NCBI GenBank assembly: GCA_030824495.1
Contig: JAVBXP010000012.1
Span: 62,001-126,000 of the forward strand
Source of the DNA: a bacterium
GTDB taxonomy: Bacteria; Pseudomonadota; Alphaproteobacteria; Caulobacterales; Caulobacteraceae
Reading direction: 5' to 3'
Length of the DNA stretch: 64,000 nt
The notes under the pieces were generated by a model that did no database searches, had not been told where the DNA came from, and worked only from the letters and a program-made list of their open reading frames with translations. Below are positions 43,826 through 52,183 of the stretch, in pieces; the first letter of the stretch is position 1; every line of letters begins with the position of its first letter. The position numbers were made by a program, and so were the translations under genes.

Positions 43826-45085
43826 CTAGCGCTGGAAAACCAGGGCCAGGCTGATGCTCTGGTCGTCGAAGTCACGTCCCCGGCTCACGCCCGACGAGTT
43901 CAACGTCTCGAATTTGTAGCGCATGCTGACGCCCACCGTGCGGTTCACGAGGTAATTCGCGCTCAGACTCGCGCCGTAGCGACGATCCCGCCTGTCGATG
44001 CCCCTATAGTCCTCATCGGCGCCGTGTATTTGACCAGAAATGATCAAGTTACGCAGAAGCTCATAATCGGCCTTGACCTCTACCGTACGGGCCAAGAATG
44101 CTGGAGCTTCAGCAAGCGAGCTGTCTCTTACCCTTTGGGTCGCCGTAAGACCGACCGTGATCAGGGGCGTGGGATACCAGTCGATCCGCATCCGATAGTG
44201 CGGATTTGAGATGTCCTCATAGGCCGGGTCGTTGAAGCTCTGATGAAGGTAGCCGACGCTGAACTCGCCCGTGATCAGGCGGGTGATCTCCAGATCGACG
44301 CCGGCCAGCGCCGTGATCCCGTCTGAGTCCCGGTTCGGCCCGGCCGACCGCTCGTAGTTCATTTGCTGAGCCCCGAGCTCGGCGAAGAAGGCGGTCGAGG
44401 GGCTGTGGGCGTAGGCGGCCTTGGCCCTCACATCGATCTCGGTATGGTCGCGATAGTCCTCGTCGATCACGCCCCCCGCCAGATCACGCCCGTCCTGATA
44501 GTCGTAGCGGGCGAGTTCGGCGCGCCCCACCAGCTTCACGCGGCTGAGCTGGTGGGTGGCGATGAGATTGGCCGACTGGACCTGATACTGGATCGGTTCG
44601 GCAGACTCGACCGCCGAGCTCGCTGCTGTCCGCGGCTCGACCCGATCGGCGAATGAGGCGCGCCCGGCCAAGGTCGTATCGCGCGACACGTCCATGCGCC
44701 CCTGCCCCACGACACTCCAGGTGTCGGTGTCTTCCGACTTGAACCGGTCATGCCGCTTGAGGTTGGCGTCGGCGGACAACGTCACCGCATGGCGGCCCCA
44801 GTCAGAGCGAACCTCCAGGCTGGGCGTCGTGGTGATGATAGTGTCGCTCTCCGCCTCCGGACGCGCGAACAGGTTGTCGTCGTACTCGGCGCGCAAGGTG
44901 AGGCTTGGATAGACGATGAAACCGCCCGCTCGGATCCCCAGGGCCTCATAGCCGGGCCGGGGCCGCTCAAGCACACCGACATTCTCGCCGCGCTTGAACA
45001 TGGCGTCCTGCGCCGCCGCGGGATGAGGACACAGAACGAGAAGCCCCGCGACCAGACCCGCCCCAGCCACGCGAAGGGAGATCAT
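43826..45085 (-). CDS. Outer-membrane beta-barrel protein of the EPS locus
   Basis: A 419-residue exported protein with a signal peptide (MISLRVAGAGLVAGLLVLCP, cut near AAAQ). It is followed by repeated amphipathic strands such as LRAEYDDNLFARPE, typical of the BBP2-type barrels found in EPS loci. The C-terminus (SISLALVFQR) lacks the usual terminal Phe but is strand-like. Starts at 45115 and 45124 are also possible and would lengthen the signal region. It is upstream of wzc in the same direction and divergent from wza, which suggests a role in polymer passage across the outer membrane. Confidence 0.8.
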   Translation of the reverse strand: MISLRVAGAGLVAGLLVLCPHPAAAQDAMFKRGENVGVLERPRPGYEALGIRAGGFIVYPSLTLRAEYDDNLFARPEAESDTIITTTPSLEVRSDWGRHAVTLSADANLKRHDRFKSEDTDTWSVVGQGRMDVSRDTTLAGRASFADRVEPRTAASSAVESAEPIQYQVQSANLIATHQLSRVKLVGRAELARYDYQDGRDLAGGVIDEDYRDHTEIDVRAKAAYAHSPSTAFFAELGAQQMNYERSAGPNRDSDGITALAGVDLEITRLITGEFSVGYLHQSFNDPAYEDISNPHYRMRIDWYPTPLITVGLTATQRVRDSSLAEAPAFLARTVEVKADYELLRNLIISGQIHGADEDYRGIDRRDRRYGASLSANYLVNRTVGVSMRYKFETLNSSGVSRGRDFDDQSISLALVFQR

Positions 45086-45389
45086 GGGCGGCGAACCGAG
45101 GATGAAACCGTTCATCCTGGGCATCGGGCCTGCTGAGACAGCATCGGGATTGGTCGCATCCTTTCAAGTTCGCCCCAGCCCCCGCATGGATGTCGACCAG
45201 TTTCCCCAGAGTTTCGCCACAAAGTTTGGCGATGTGGCGGGATGTCAGGCGCTAGGCGCAAGGTGATGGAAAATTGAGCAGAGTGACGTCGGATCGCCGA
45301 ACGCGTTTGCAGGGGACTGCCAACCCGGGCGGCTGGGCGCATAGCTTGAAGACCGTTGTTGACGAACTTCGACAGATTGGATTCGGCGA
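45086..45389. other. Intergenic region between the barrel gene and wza
   Basis: About 300 bases between divergent export genes. It must hold both promoters. I see no gene and no clear palindrome. Confidence 0.5.
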
Positions 45390-45965
45390 ATGAAAGCATT
45401 CCTCAGATCTCTCTCCTTCGCGCTTCTCCTCGTGTGCGCCGCCTGCGGGTCGGCGCCAGCCGCCTCGCCGAGCCTCACCGCCGCAGCGCCGACGACGGAC
45501 GCCGACACGGGCTATCAGCTCGGCCCAGGCGACAAGCTGCGCATCACCACCTATGGCGAAGCCGATCTGACCGGAGAGTTCGTGGTCGGCGATCGCGGCG
45601 CGGTCTCATTCCCGCTGGTTGGAGAAATCCCGGCGGCCAAGCGCTCCGTCGCCGACTTCAAGGCCAGCCTCGTCGCGGCGCTGAAGGAAGGCTACCTGCA
45701 GGACCCACGAATGACCGTCGAGGTCATTTCCTATCGCCCGTATTATGTGCTGGGCGAAGTCACTAAGCCGGGCGAGTACCCGTACGCCAACGGCCTGACG
45801 GTGCTGAACGCCGTGGCGGCCGCCTCAGGCTTCACCTATCGGGCGAACACCAAGAAGGTCTTCATCAAGCGCGCCGGCGCCGACGCCGAGCAGGCCATGC
45901 CCCTGACCGCGACCGAGAAGGTCCAGCCGGGCGACACGATCCGTATTGGCGAGCGCTACTTCTGA
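45390..45965 (+). CDS. Short Wza-type polysaccharide export lipoprotein
   Basis: A 191-residue lipoprotein. The signal ends in the lipobox-like LVCAAC. The Poly_export domain (YQLGPGDKLRITTYGEADLT) is followed by one SLBB-like domain (YYVLGEVTKPGEYPYANGLT). It is much shorter than E. coli Wza and lacks the C-terminal amphipathic helix that forms the outer-membrane pore there. The neighbouring outer-membrane barrel may supply the pore, as thought for other alphaproteobacterial systems. It is convergent with galE. Confidence 0.9.
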   Translation: MKAFLRSLSFALLLVCAACGSAPAASPSLTAAAPTTDADTGYQLGPGDKLRITTYGEADLTGEFVVGDRGAVSFPLVGEIPAAKRSVADFKASLVAALKEGYLQDPRMTVEVISYRPYYVLGEVTKPGEYPYANGLTVLNAVAAASGFTYRANTKKVFIKRAGADAEQAMPLTATEKVQPGDTIRIGERYF

Positions 45966-45970
45966 GGAGC

Positions 45971-45990
45971 CGGGCGGCCCTAGCCGCCCG
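45971..45990. terminator. Hairpin between convergent wza-like and galE genes
   Basis: An 8 bp stem with a CCTA loop (45971-45978 with 45983-45990). It overlaps the galE stop codon. There is no T-run, so it is weak as a terminator. Confidence 0.35.
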
Positions 45991-47044
45991 CCGCCGCCCT
46001 GCGGTGAAGTTCCAGGATCTGGCCCGTAGCCGCCGCGACCCGCCCATAGCGTTGGGCGCGATGCCAGGCTGCAGCGTCTTGCACGATTTGCAGCAGCCCC
46101 GACTTTTGCGCCTTCCAGCCAAGCAGGCTCGCCGCCCGGGCCGGATCGGCGACCAGGCTGGCAGGATCGCCGGCCCGTCGGCCGCCCACCGTATGCGGCA
46201 CCGGCCGGCCGGTCGCCTGCGTCACCGCCTCGATCACCTGCCGCACGGAGCGTCCTTCCCCCGCCCCGACATTGACCGCTTCGAAAGCCCCATGAGGCAG
46301 CGGCGCCTGCAAGGCCGCGACGTGGGCAGCCGCCAGGTCGTTGACGTGGATGTAGTCCCTCAGGCAGGTCCCATCGGGCGTATCGAAATCGTCGCCGAAC
46401 ACGGTCAGCGGCTTGCCGGCTCCAGTCGCCGCGGCGATCGCCAAGGGAATGAGGTGCGTCTCCGGATCATGCGCCTCGCCGATCAGGCCCGACGGGTCAG
46501 CTCCAGCGGCGTTGAAGTAGCGCAGAGCGACCGCGGTGATGCCGAACGCGGCCGCCTGGTTGGCGATCATCCGCTCGCAGGCGAGCTTGGTGTCGCCATA
46601 GGGACTGGTGGGGTCCTTTGGCAGTTGCTCGTTAAGGGCCGCGTTTCCTTCGCCCGCCCCGGCGCCGTAGACCGCCGCCGTCGAGGAAAACACCAGCCGC
46701 GAAACGCCGCACTCGCGCATGGCGCAGAGCAGGCTGGTGGTGCCCCCGACGTTCACTTCCCAGAAGAGGTCCGGCCGGGCCACCGAGCGTCCCACCTCGA
46801 TGAGGCTCGCAAAGTGGATGACCGCGCCGATCTGGTGGGTGGTCATCACCTCGCGAAGCGCCCGGCCGTCGCGCACGTCGCCATGCACGAAGTCACCCCA
46901 GAGGCACGCCTCCCGGAAACCCGAACTCAGATTGTCGTAGACCACCGGACGATAGCCGAGGTCGCTCAGCGCCTTGACGGTGTGGGCGCCGATATAGCCC
47001 GCGCCGCCAACCACCAACACCGGGCTCGCTCTTGTGACGTCCAT
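45980..47044 (-). CDS. galE: UDP-glucose 4-epimerase
   Basis: A 354-residue extended SDR enzyme. The NAD fold VLVVGGAGYIGAHTVKAL, the catalytic segment SSTAAVYG and the YGDTKLACE motif (Tyr and Lys) are visible, as is the FNAAGADPSG block. It interconverts UDP-glucose and UDP-galactose in the cytoplasm and supplies galactose for the polymer. It starts with a one-base overlap to the guanylyltransferase stop (TGATG), so the two are co-expressed. Confidence 0.94.
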   Translation of the reverse strand: MDVTRASPVLVVGGAGYIGAHTVKALSDLGYRPVVYDNLSSGFREACLWGDFVHGDVRDGRALREVMTTHQIGAVIHFASLIEVGRSVARPDLFWEVNVGGTTSLLCAMRECGVSRLVFSSTAAVYGAGAGEGNAALNEQLPKDPTSPYGDTKLACERMIANQAAAFGITAVALRYFNAAGADPSGLIGEAHDPETHLIPLAIAAATGAGKPLTVFGDDFDTPDGTCLRDYIHVNDLAAAHVAALQAPLPHGAFEAVNVGAGEGRSVRQVIEAVTQATGRPVPHTVGGRRAGDPASLVADPARAASLLGWKAQKSGLLQIVQDAAAWHRAQRYGRVAAATGQILELHRRAAAGG

Positions 47045-49359
47045 CAGACACCGCCTTCAAGGAAGGAAACCGCCGGCTGACCGGCGCCGATGAAGCCCCG
47101 CGCCGCGGCCATGACCGCGACGTCGGCGGCGAGGTCGCTTCGGCCGACCTCCTGCCGGCGCCGGAACTCCCAGATGGCGCAGGCGATGTGGTAGAGCGAA
47201 CTGGCCGGGGCCGGCTCGTCCTTCCACGATCCATCCGCCGAGAGCTTGTCGCGCCAGACGCCGAGCACTGGGGCTTGCAGATAGTTGAGCAGGCTGCGGG
47301 CCGCCGCGGCCGCCTCCGCCTCATAGAACCGGCGCTGCAGAGGATCGAGCTCGGCGAGCAACAGCGCCGCCTTCAGGCGCTCGGTCTGAGGCCATAGGCG
47401 CGCCTGCGAGTTGCGAACTTCCAGGTCGTCATTCAGCGAGTCGACGGCGACGCCGCGGCGAGGATCGACGCCCGCCACGCCATGCTTGAAGAGGACGCGG
47501 GCCGCTTCCAGCGCCGCCCGATCGCTGGTCAGTTTGAACCAGCGGCCGAGCAGCCACGACCATTCGAACTGATGCCCCGGCTCGACGATCCTTCCGAAGT
47601 CCCCAGCGGCTGGACGCCATGCAGTGTCGAAGTGTTCCCGCAGATAGCCGCGGTCGGCGTCGATGAAGCGGCTGAGCGCCAGATTGACGATCTCCTGGGC
47701 TAAGGCCTCCCAGCAAGGCGAGCGGCCGACCGCCATCCAGGCGAGCGCGGCCTCCAACAGGTGCATGTGCGGGTTTGACTGATGGGAGCTCTCACCGGCC
47801 TCGGCGAAACCGCCCAGGGAGCACCGGCGCTGATCCTTGATCCGCTCCAGTAGCTCGCAGGCCTTGTTCTCGAAGGCCGGGCTGCCCGTCACCTGCGCCG
47901 CCGTGGCCCAGGCCAACAGGGCGAAGGCCTGATCATACAGCATCGCCGTCTCGTCCACCGGAGCGCCGGAGGCGTCGACAACCGTACGGAACAGCCCGTC
48001 GCTGCGGCGATAGCAGCGCTCGAAATAGTCCAGGCCGTGATCTACGGCCTGGCGCCACGGCCCGCCCCAGCCGGCCGCGCCGGCCGCCGCATAGACATAG
48101 ACCTGGCGCATCTGCACGCGAGCGCGCCGCACACCGTCAACGGGGCGCCCGGCCAGGGAAAGATGCTCGTGGAACCCGCCGCGCGAATGGTCGGCGCCTA
48201 GACTCCACCAGAGCGGCAAGGCCGAGACGTCCAGCCAGTCGTCCAGTCGGTGGGAAAGCTCCTGCAGGTCTCTGGTCAGGCTCGAGGTTTCCCCCGCCGG
48301 AGCCCAGCTTCTTTCGTTGATGCGCTCGACGACGGTCTTGACGCTCTGGGCGCTATCGAGCGCACAGACCAACACTGCGTCGCGCTCGACGATGACCGCC
48401 AGGTTCTTCACCCCTACCGTCGAGACCATCATGCCGTCCGCGGCGCGAACCACCGCGCCGGCGGTGTCGATGAGGAGCGCCGAGCCTTTGACACTGTTAG
48501 CTTCGAGATTGCGGTCGCCGGCGGCCCAAACCGCGTCCCAGGCGCCCAGGTCCGACCAGGTAAAATCGACCGGCAGCACGGCGGCCCGAGCGGTCTTCTC
48601 CATCACCGCATAGTCGAAAGATATCTTCGGCGTCTCGCTGAACCGGGGGGCCAAGCGGCGCGCCGCGCCCATCCTGACACCCTCGGTCAAGGCCAGGGTG
48701 ACGGGAGAGATCAGCTCTGGCGCATGCAATTCCAACTCGTCGATCAACAGGCTGACCGGAGCGACGAAGTTGCCGCTATTCCAGAGACACCCTTCCTCGA
48801 GATAGCGTTCAGCGGTCGCGCGATCTGGCTTCTCGACGAAACGATCGACTTCTCGGCCTCCGGTTTGCGCGTCGATCAACTTGCCCGGCCGGATATAGCC
48901 ATAGGCGCTGGACGGCGCGTCCGGCTTGACCCCCAGCACCACCAGGCGGCCATGGCCGGCGACCTCGACGGCCCGCAGGATCGCATCCTGGAAGGCCTCG
49001 ACCGCCGGGATGTGGTGATCGGAGGCCAGGACGACCGCGATCGCGTCGGGATCCTGTTCGGCGATGTGCAGCATGGCCGCGGCGATGGCCGGACCTGAAT
49101 CTCTCGGCTCGGGCTCCAGCAGGACGGTCGCCGCCTGCCCGATCTCCTCTAGCTGTTCAGCGATCAAGACCTCGTGCGCCACGCCGGCGACGATGACCGG
49201 ATCCAAGAGGCCGGGCAGGCCAGACAGCCGCCGGATCGTCTCTTGGAATAGTGATCGATCGCCGAGCAAACGCAGGAATTGCTTGGGTCGGCTTGGTCGG
49301 GAGGTCGGCCAGAGCCGAGATCCTCCTCCACCACACATGATGACAGGAACAATCGCCAT
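47044..49359 (-). CDS. Mannose-1-phosphate guanylyltransferase fused to AGE-family isomerase
   Basis: A 771-residue bifunctional protein. Residues 1 to about 345 are a ManC-type guanylyltransferase: PVIMCGGGGSRLWPTSRPSR, then PKQF, VEKPDRATAERYLEEG, and SFDYAVMEK. Residues from about 370 form an (alpha/alpha)6 barrel of the N-acylglucosamine 2-epimerase family (GGFHEHLSLAGRP, LYDQAFALLAWA, HMHLLEAALAW, GHQFEWSWLLGRW), the fold used by alphaproteobacterial mannose-6-phosphate isomerases. The fusion would join fructose-6-P isomerisation and GDP-mannose formation, with a phosphomannomutase step in between supplied elsewhere. It is first in an operon with galE. Confidence 0.88.
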   Translation of the reverse strand: MAIVPVIMCGGGGSRLWPTSRPSRPKQFLRLLGDRSLFQETIRRLSGLPGLLDPVIVAGVAHEVLIAEQLEEIGQAATVLLEPEPRDSGPAIAAAMLHIAEQDPDAIAVVLASDHHIPAVEAFQDAILRAVEVAGHGRLVVLGVKPDAPSSAYGYIRPGKLIDAQTGGREVDRFVEKPDRATAERYLEEGCLWNSGNFVAPVSLLIDELELHAPELISPVTLALTEGVRMGAARRLAPRFSETPKISFDYAVMEKTARAAVLPVDFTWSDLGAWDAVWAAGDRNLEANSVKGSALLIDTAGAVVRAADGMMVSTVGVKNLAVIVERDAVLVCALDSAQSVKTVVERINERSWAPAGETSSLTRDLQELSHRLDDWLDVSALPLWWSLGADHSRGGFHEHLSLAGRPVDGVRRARVQMRQVYVYAAAGAAGWGGPWRQAVDHGLDYFERCYRRSDGLFRTVVDASGAPVDETAMLYDQAFALLAWATAAQVTGSPAFENKACELLERIKDQRRCSLGGFAEAGESSHQSNPHMHLLEAALAWMAVGRSPCWEALAQEIVNLALSRFIDADRGYLREHFDTAWRPAAGDFGRIVEPGHQFEWSWLLGRWFKLTSDRAALEAARVLFKHGVAGVDPRRGVAVDSLNDDLEVRNSQARLWPQTERLKAALLLAELDPLQRRFYEAEAAAAARSLLNYLQAPVLGVWRDKLSADGSWKDEPAPASSLYHIACAIWEFRRRQEVGRSDLAADVAVMAAARGFIGAGQPAVSFLEGGV

Positions 49360-49676
49360 GACCCGAGGCTAGGCTCATCACATGGCGCTCGATCACTCCG
49401 GCGCCCTGACACACCGGACATCTGCAAACTCGATCAAATTCTGTGCAGGAAAGCCGGCAATCGGGCGCCGTAACTATATTGCTTGAGCAAATTTCGCCGC
49501 AACAAGCTTCACAACAGAATCCAATACTTACGCTTTCCGCATAGTGACGCTTTCGCGCTGCTCGCCATAGATTTTGTGGCGGTTTTTTCAGCAGACAGCC
49601 GTCATTTAATGCACGATTTCTGAGCTTTTCGGCCAAACAACCGACCCCAAAGCGCCCCTCAACGGCTTCACGCCGC
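49360..49676. other. Intergenic region, no gene seen
   Basis: A comparatively AT-rich stretch between divergent genes, with TAACTATATTGCTTGAG near 49470-49486. It should contain the ManC-AGE promoter and that of the SleB-like gene. No ORF here has supporting features. Confidence 0.5.
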
Positions 49677-50705
49677 ATGGACGCTAGAACGTCAGCGCCC
49701 CGACAAAGGGAATGCGAATTGACGTTCACGCCGATACGATCATGGAGCATGGCCGGCGCCGAGCTTGGCCTCGCAGCGCTTTCCACCGGCGTTTTCAGCG
49801 CGGCGCTCGCGGCCTCCACGCCCTGGTGGCCCACTGACCGCGCGCCGCCGCCCCACCATGTGGCGCCCACGGCGCCCCACCAGCCGCTGACGCTCCTGTC
49901 ATTGCAGCCCCAGACGACGGCGGCCTCCGCCCAACTTTGGAACGCCGCCAATCCTGAGTTGGCCGTGGGCGCTGCGGCCACGCCGTTCGTCCTGGCGAGC
50001 GACCGGGTGGCCGATCGTGTCCGGGCCGTGAACTGCCTGACCGCGGCGATCTATTATGAGGCTGGGCATGAAAGCTCCGGCGGTCAGCGCGCGGTGGCCC
50101 AGGTCGTCCTCAACCGGCTCCGCCACCCAGCCTACCCAAAGACCGTCTGTGGCGTGGTGTTCGAGGGATCGACGCGCTCAACCGGTTGCCAGTTCACCTT
50201 CACCTGCGACGGCTCGCTGGCCCGCGCGCCGACAGCGGCCGGCTGGCGCCGCGCTCAAGGCGTCGCCCTGGCGGCTCTGGAGGGGCAAGTCGATCCCGAG
50301 GTCGGCTACGCTACCCACTATCATGCCGACTACGTGGCCCCCTATTGGAGCCCCAGCCTGCAGAAGGTCGCGACAATCGGCGCGCACATCTTCTACCGGC
50401 AGCCCGGCGGCGCTGGCCAAGCCGGAACCTTTGCAGGCCGCTATCTCGGGGGCGAAAGCGACGAAGGTCTGCGGCCCGCCGCACTGGACACGGCCGCCTT
50501 TGCACTGGAGGCCGCTGCGGTTGAGCCAGCCACGCCGGCGCCCGAGCCACACCAGATCGTGTCGGAGGTCGCCGACATCACCGTGGCCAAGCTCGACGAA
50601 ACGCTCAAGGCCGCCCCGAACAGCGTCCCCGCCAAGGCCTTGAAGCAGCCCCCCGTTCAAGATGAAGGGCGTACGCGACTGGCCATGCCCCGCGACAGCT
50701 TCTGA
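49677..50705 (+). CDS. SleB-type cell wall hydrolase
   Basis: A 342-residue protein with a hydrophobic N-terminal segment (MAGAELGLAALSTGVFSAAL, starting at residue 25) and a Hydrolase_2/SleB domain in the middle: NCLTAAIYYEAGHESSGGQR with the catalytic Glu, then VAQVVLNRLRHPAYP, and STGCQFTFTCDGS. It is followed by a low-complexity tail. It should cut peptidoglycan in the periplasm as a lytic transglycosylase-like enzyme. The start is unsure: ATG at 49677, a TTG at 49719 with AAAGGG before it, or ATG at 49749. Confidence 0.85.
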   Translation: MDARTSAPRQRECELTFTPIRSWSMAGAELGLAALSTGVFSAALAASTPWWPTDRAPPPHHVAPTAPHQPLTLLSLQPQTTAASAQLWNAANPELAVGAAATPFVLASDRVADRVRAVNCLTAAIYYEAGHESSGGQRAVAQVVLNRLRHPAYPKTVCGVVFEGSTRSTGCQFTFTCDGSLARAPTAAGWRRAQGVALAALEGQVDPEVGYATHYHADYVAPYWSPSLQKVATIGAHIFYRQPGGAGQAGTFAGRYLGGESDEGLRPAALDTAAFALEAAAVEPATPAPEPHQIVSEVADITVAKLDETLKAAPNSVPAKALKQPPVQDEGRTRLAMPRDSF

Positions 50706-50714
50706 AAGTGCTCC

Positions 50715-50972
50715 TTAGCGATCGGCGGCGAATACGCCGATCGCGGCGCCGGCGCCGACGCTCGGCGGATCGATCAGACGCCTCACCTCTAAGGTGCGGC
50801 TCGCCATGCCCGCAGCAAACACCACCGCGATAGTCCGCTTTATTTCGATCTCGGCCGCGCCCTGCGTCGCCTTGCGGCCAGCGCCAACAACTTCGCCGTC
50901 TTCGTCATAGACTCTCCACCGCCAGCCAAGTTCGTCCTGAGCAAGTGAATAGGCATAATTGTCGGCGACCAT
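50715..50972 (-). CDS. Small conserved-looking protein of unknown function
   Basis: An 85-residue ORF starting MVADNYAYSLAQDELGWRW. GAGGGA lies at a proper distance before the ATG at 50972, which decides the start against the longer reading from 51155. The segment WRVYDEDGEVVGAGRKATQG looks like a small beta-sheet domain seen in short alphaproteobacterial proteins. No signal peptide, no membrane helix. The function is unknown. Confidence 0.65.
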   Translation of the reverse strand: MVADNYAYSLAQDELGWRWRVYDEDGEVVGAGRKATQGAAEIEIKRTIAVVFAAGMASRTLEVRRLIDPPSVGAGAAIGVFAADR

Positions 50973-51255
50973 TGATCCCTCACAAGGTAACGCTTGATCT
51001 GCTTCCTCAAGCCTCAGCGAAACCTGGGCGAAGTCAACGCTCCGCAAGCCGGGATCCCGAACCACGCCCCAGGCGCCCATTTCGTGGGCTCGATCTGGCG
51101 ATCGAACACGCGATCTCGCCGCAAGCCCTCCGCATCCCAGAGTAGCGCCGACCAACTCGCATTCGCACGCGTAACATCAAGACGTGGCGTTAGGCGTGTG
51201 CGAAGCTTCACTGTATTGCGACGTCACTCAATGATCGCAGCGAGGAAGCACAAGG

Positions 51256-51411
51256 ATGTCCCGCTTGCCGTTCGTCACTGGCCCTCTGCGGCGTGCGATC
51301 GCCCGCGCGCGCGCCGGCGGCGGCTGGATATTCAACTGGCGGCTGCTGCTCGCCCTGCTGGTGAACCTGCTGATCTGGTATGGCGTGATCCGCCTCGTCG
51401 CCGGCCGCTAG
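51256..51411 (+). CDS. Small single-helix membrane protein
   Basis: A 51-residue ORF: MSRLPFVTGPLRRAIARARA, then a hydrophobic helix NWRLLLALLVNLLIWYGVI with a short basic end. GAGGAA lies nine bases before the ATG. It is basic before the helix, so the N-terminus should face the cytoplasm. It ends five bases before the convergent nitroreductase stop. Function unknown. Confidence 0.6.
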   Translation: MSRLPFVTGPLRRAIARARAGGGWIFNWRLLLALLVNLLIWYGVIRLVAGR

Positions 51412-51416
51412 TCAAC

Positions 51417-52034
51417 TCACAGCAACTCGCAGGCGTCTTCAAAAGCCAGCCTTGGAAGCCTGGGGAAGATATCGACCTGCGAGGCGTAGCCCAAGCTGCA
51501 GATGAAGTTCGTCACCCATCGCCGTCCGGTGAAGAATTCGGCGTCAACGCCAGCGTGGTTGAAACCGGACATGGGACCGCAGTCGAGGCCAAGCGCCCGC
51601 GCGGCCAACATCAGATAGGCCCCCTGTAGAGAACCATTGCGAATGGCGGTGACGGCCGCGACCTCCGGATCGGCGAACCAGGCTGCAACGCCAGGATTGT
51701 GCGGAAAGAGCTCCGGCGCCCGTGCGGCGAAGTCGAGGTCGTAGGCGATGACGACGTTCACCGGTGCGCTCATCGCCTTGCCCCGATTGGCGCTCGACAG
51801 ATGGGGCGCCAATCGCGCCTTGGCCTCCGGGGTGGTGAGGAACACAAACCGGGCGGGCGAGACATTGGCGGAAGTCGGTCCCAGCTTGGTCAGGCCGTAG
51901 AGCTGCCGCAGGAGGGCGTGGGATACGGGCCTGGGCGTCCAGGCGTTGGCGGTTCGGGCGCTGCGAAAGAGCTGATCCAAGGCTTCGTCGGCCAAGGGCT
52001 CGCCCCCAGCGAGGGCTTCATTCTGGTCGGTCAT
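51417..52034 (-). CDS. Nitroreductase family protein, RutE/malonic semialdehyde reductase-like
   Basis: A 205-residue FMN enzyme. The N-terminal ALDQLFRSARTANAWTPRPV and the later LGPTSANVSPARFVFL match the RutE/HadB group, which reduces malonic semialdehyde to 3-hydroxypropionate. The FMN phosphate Arg/Ser residues of the family are in the SAR and PTSANVSPAR segments. No other rut genes are nearby, so the role in pyrimidine breakdown is not certain; a general quinone or aldehyde reductase is possible. Confidence 0.85.
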   Translation of the reverse strand: MTDQNEALAGGEPLADEALDQLFRSARTANAWTPRPVSHALLRQLYGLTKLGPTSANVSPARFVFLTTPEAKARLAPHLSSANRGKAMSAPVNVVIAYDLDFAARAPELFPHNPGVAAWFADPEVAAVTAIRNGSLQGAYLMLAARALGLDCGPMSGFNHAGVDAEFFTGRRWVTNFICSLGYASQVDIFPRLPRLAFEDACELL

Positions 52035-52183
52035 GGCCCTCGGCGCCCGAAACGAAATTTACGCCTACTTGATTTGTGGGATTTCAATCCTGGCGGCCAA
52101 TCAGATTTTGTCTGTAGGCGATGAGCCAAACCCAGGCATCCTGCGGTCCAGCCGCACGTTCAGGCTCGGATCAGGAGTCCCAC

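Noticed and set aside
49157..49981. A 274-codon minus-strand ORF spanning the gap and the SleB gene
   Set aside because: It overlaps the ManC and SleB starts, has no domain, and its composition is Cys- and Ser-rich as in a shadow.
50718..50744. A 10 bp inverted repeat at the end of the small gene at 50715
   Set aside because: It lies inside the coding end and has no T-run on either side; not called a terminator.
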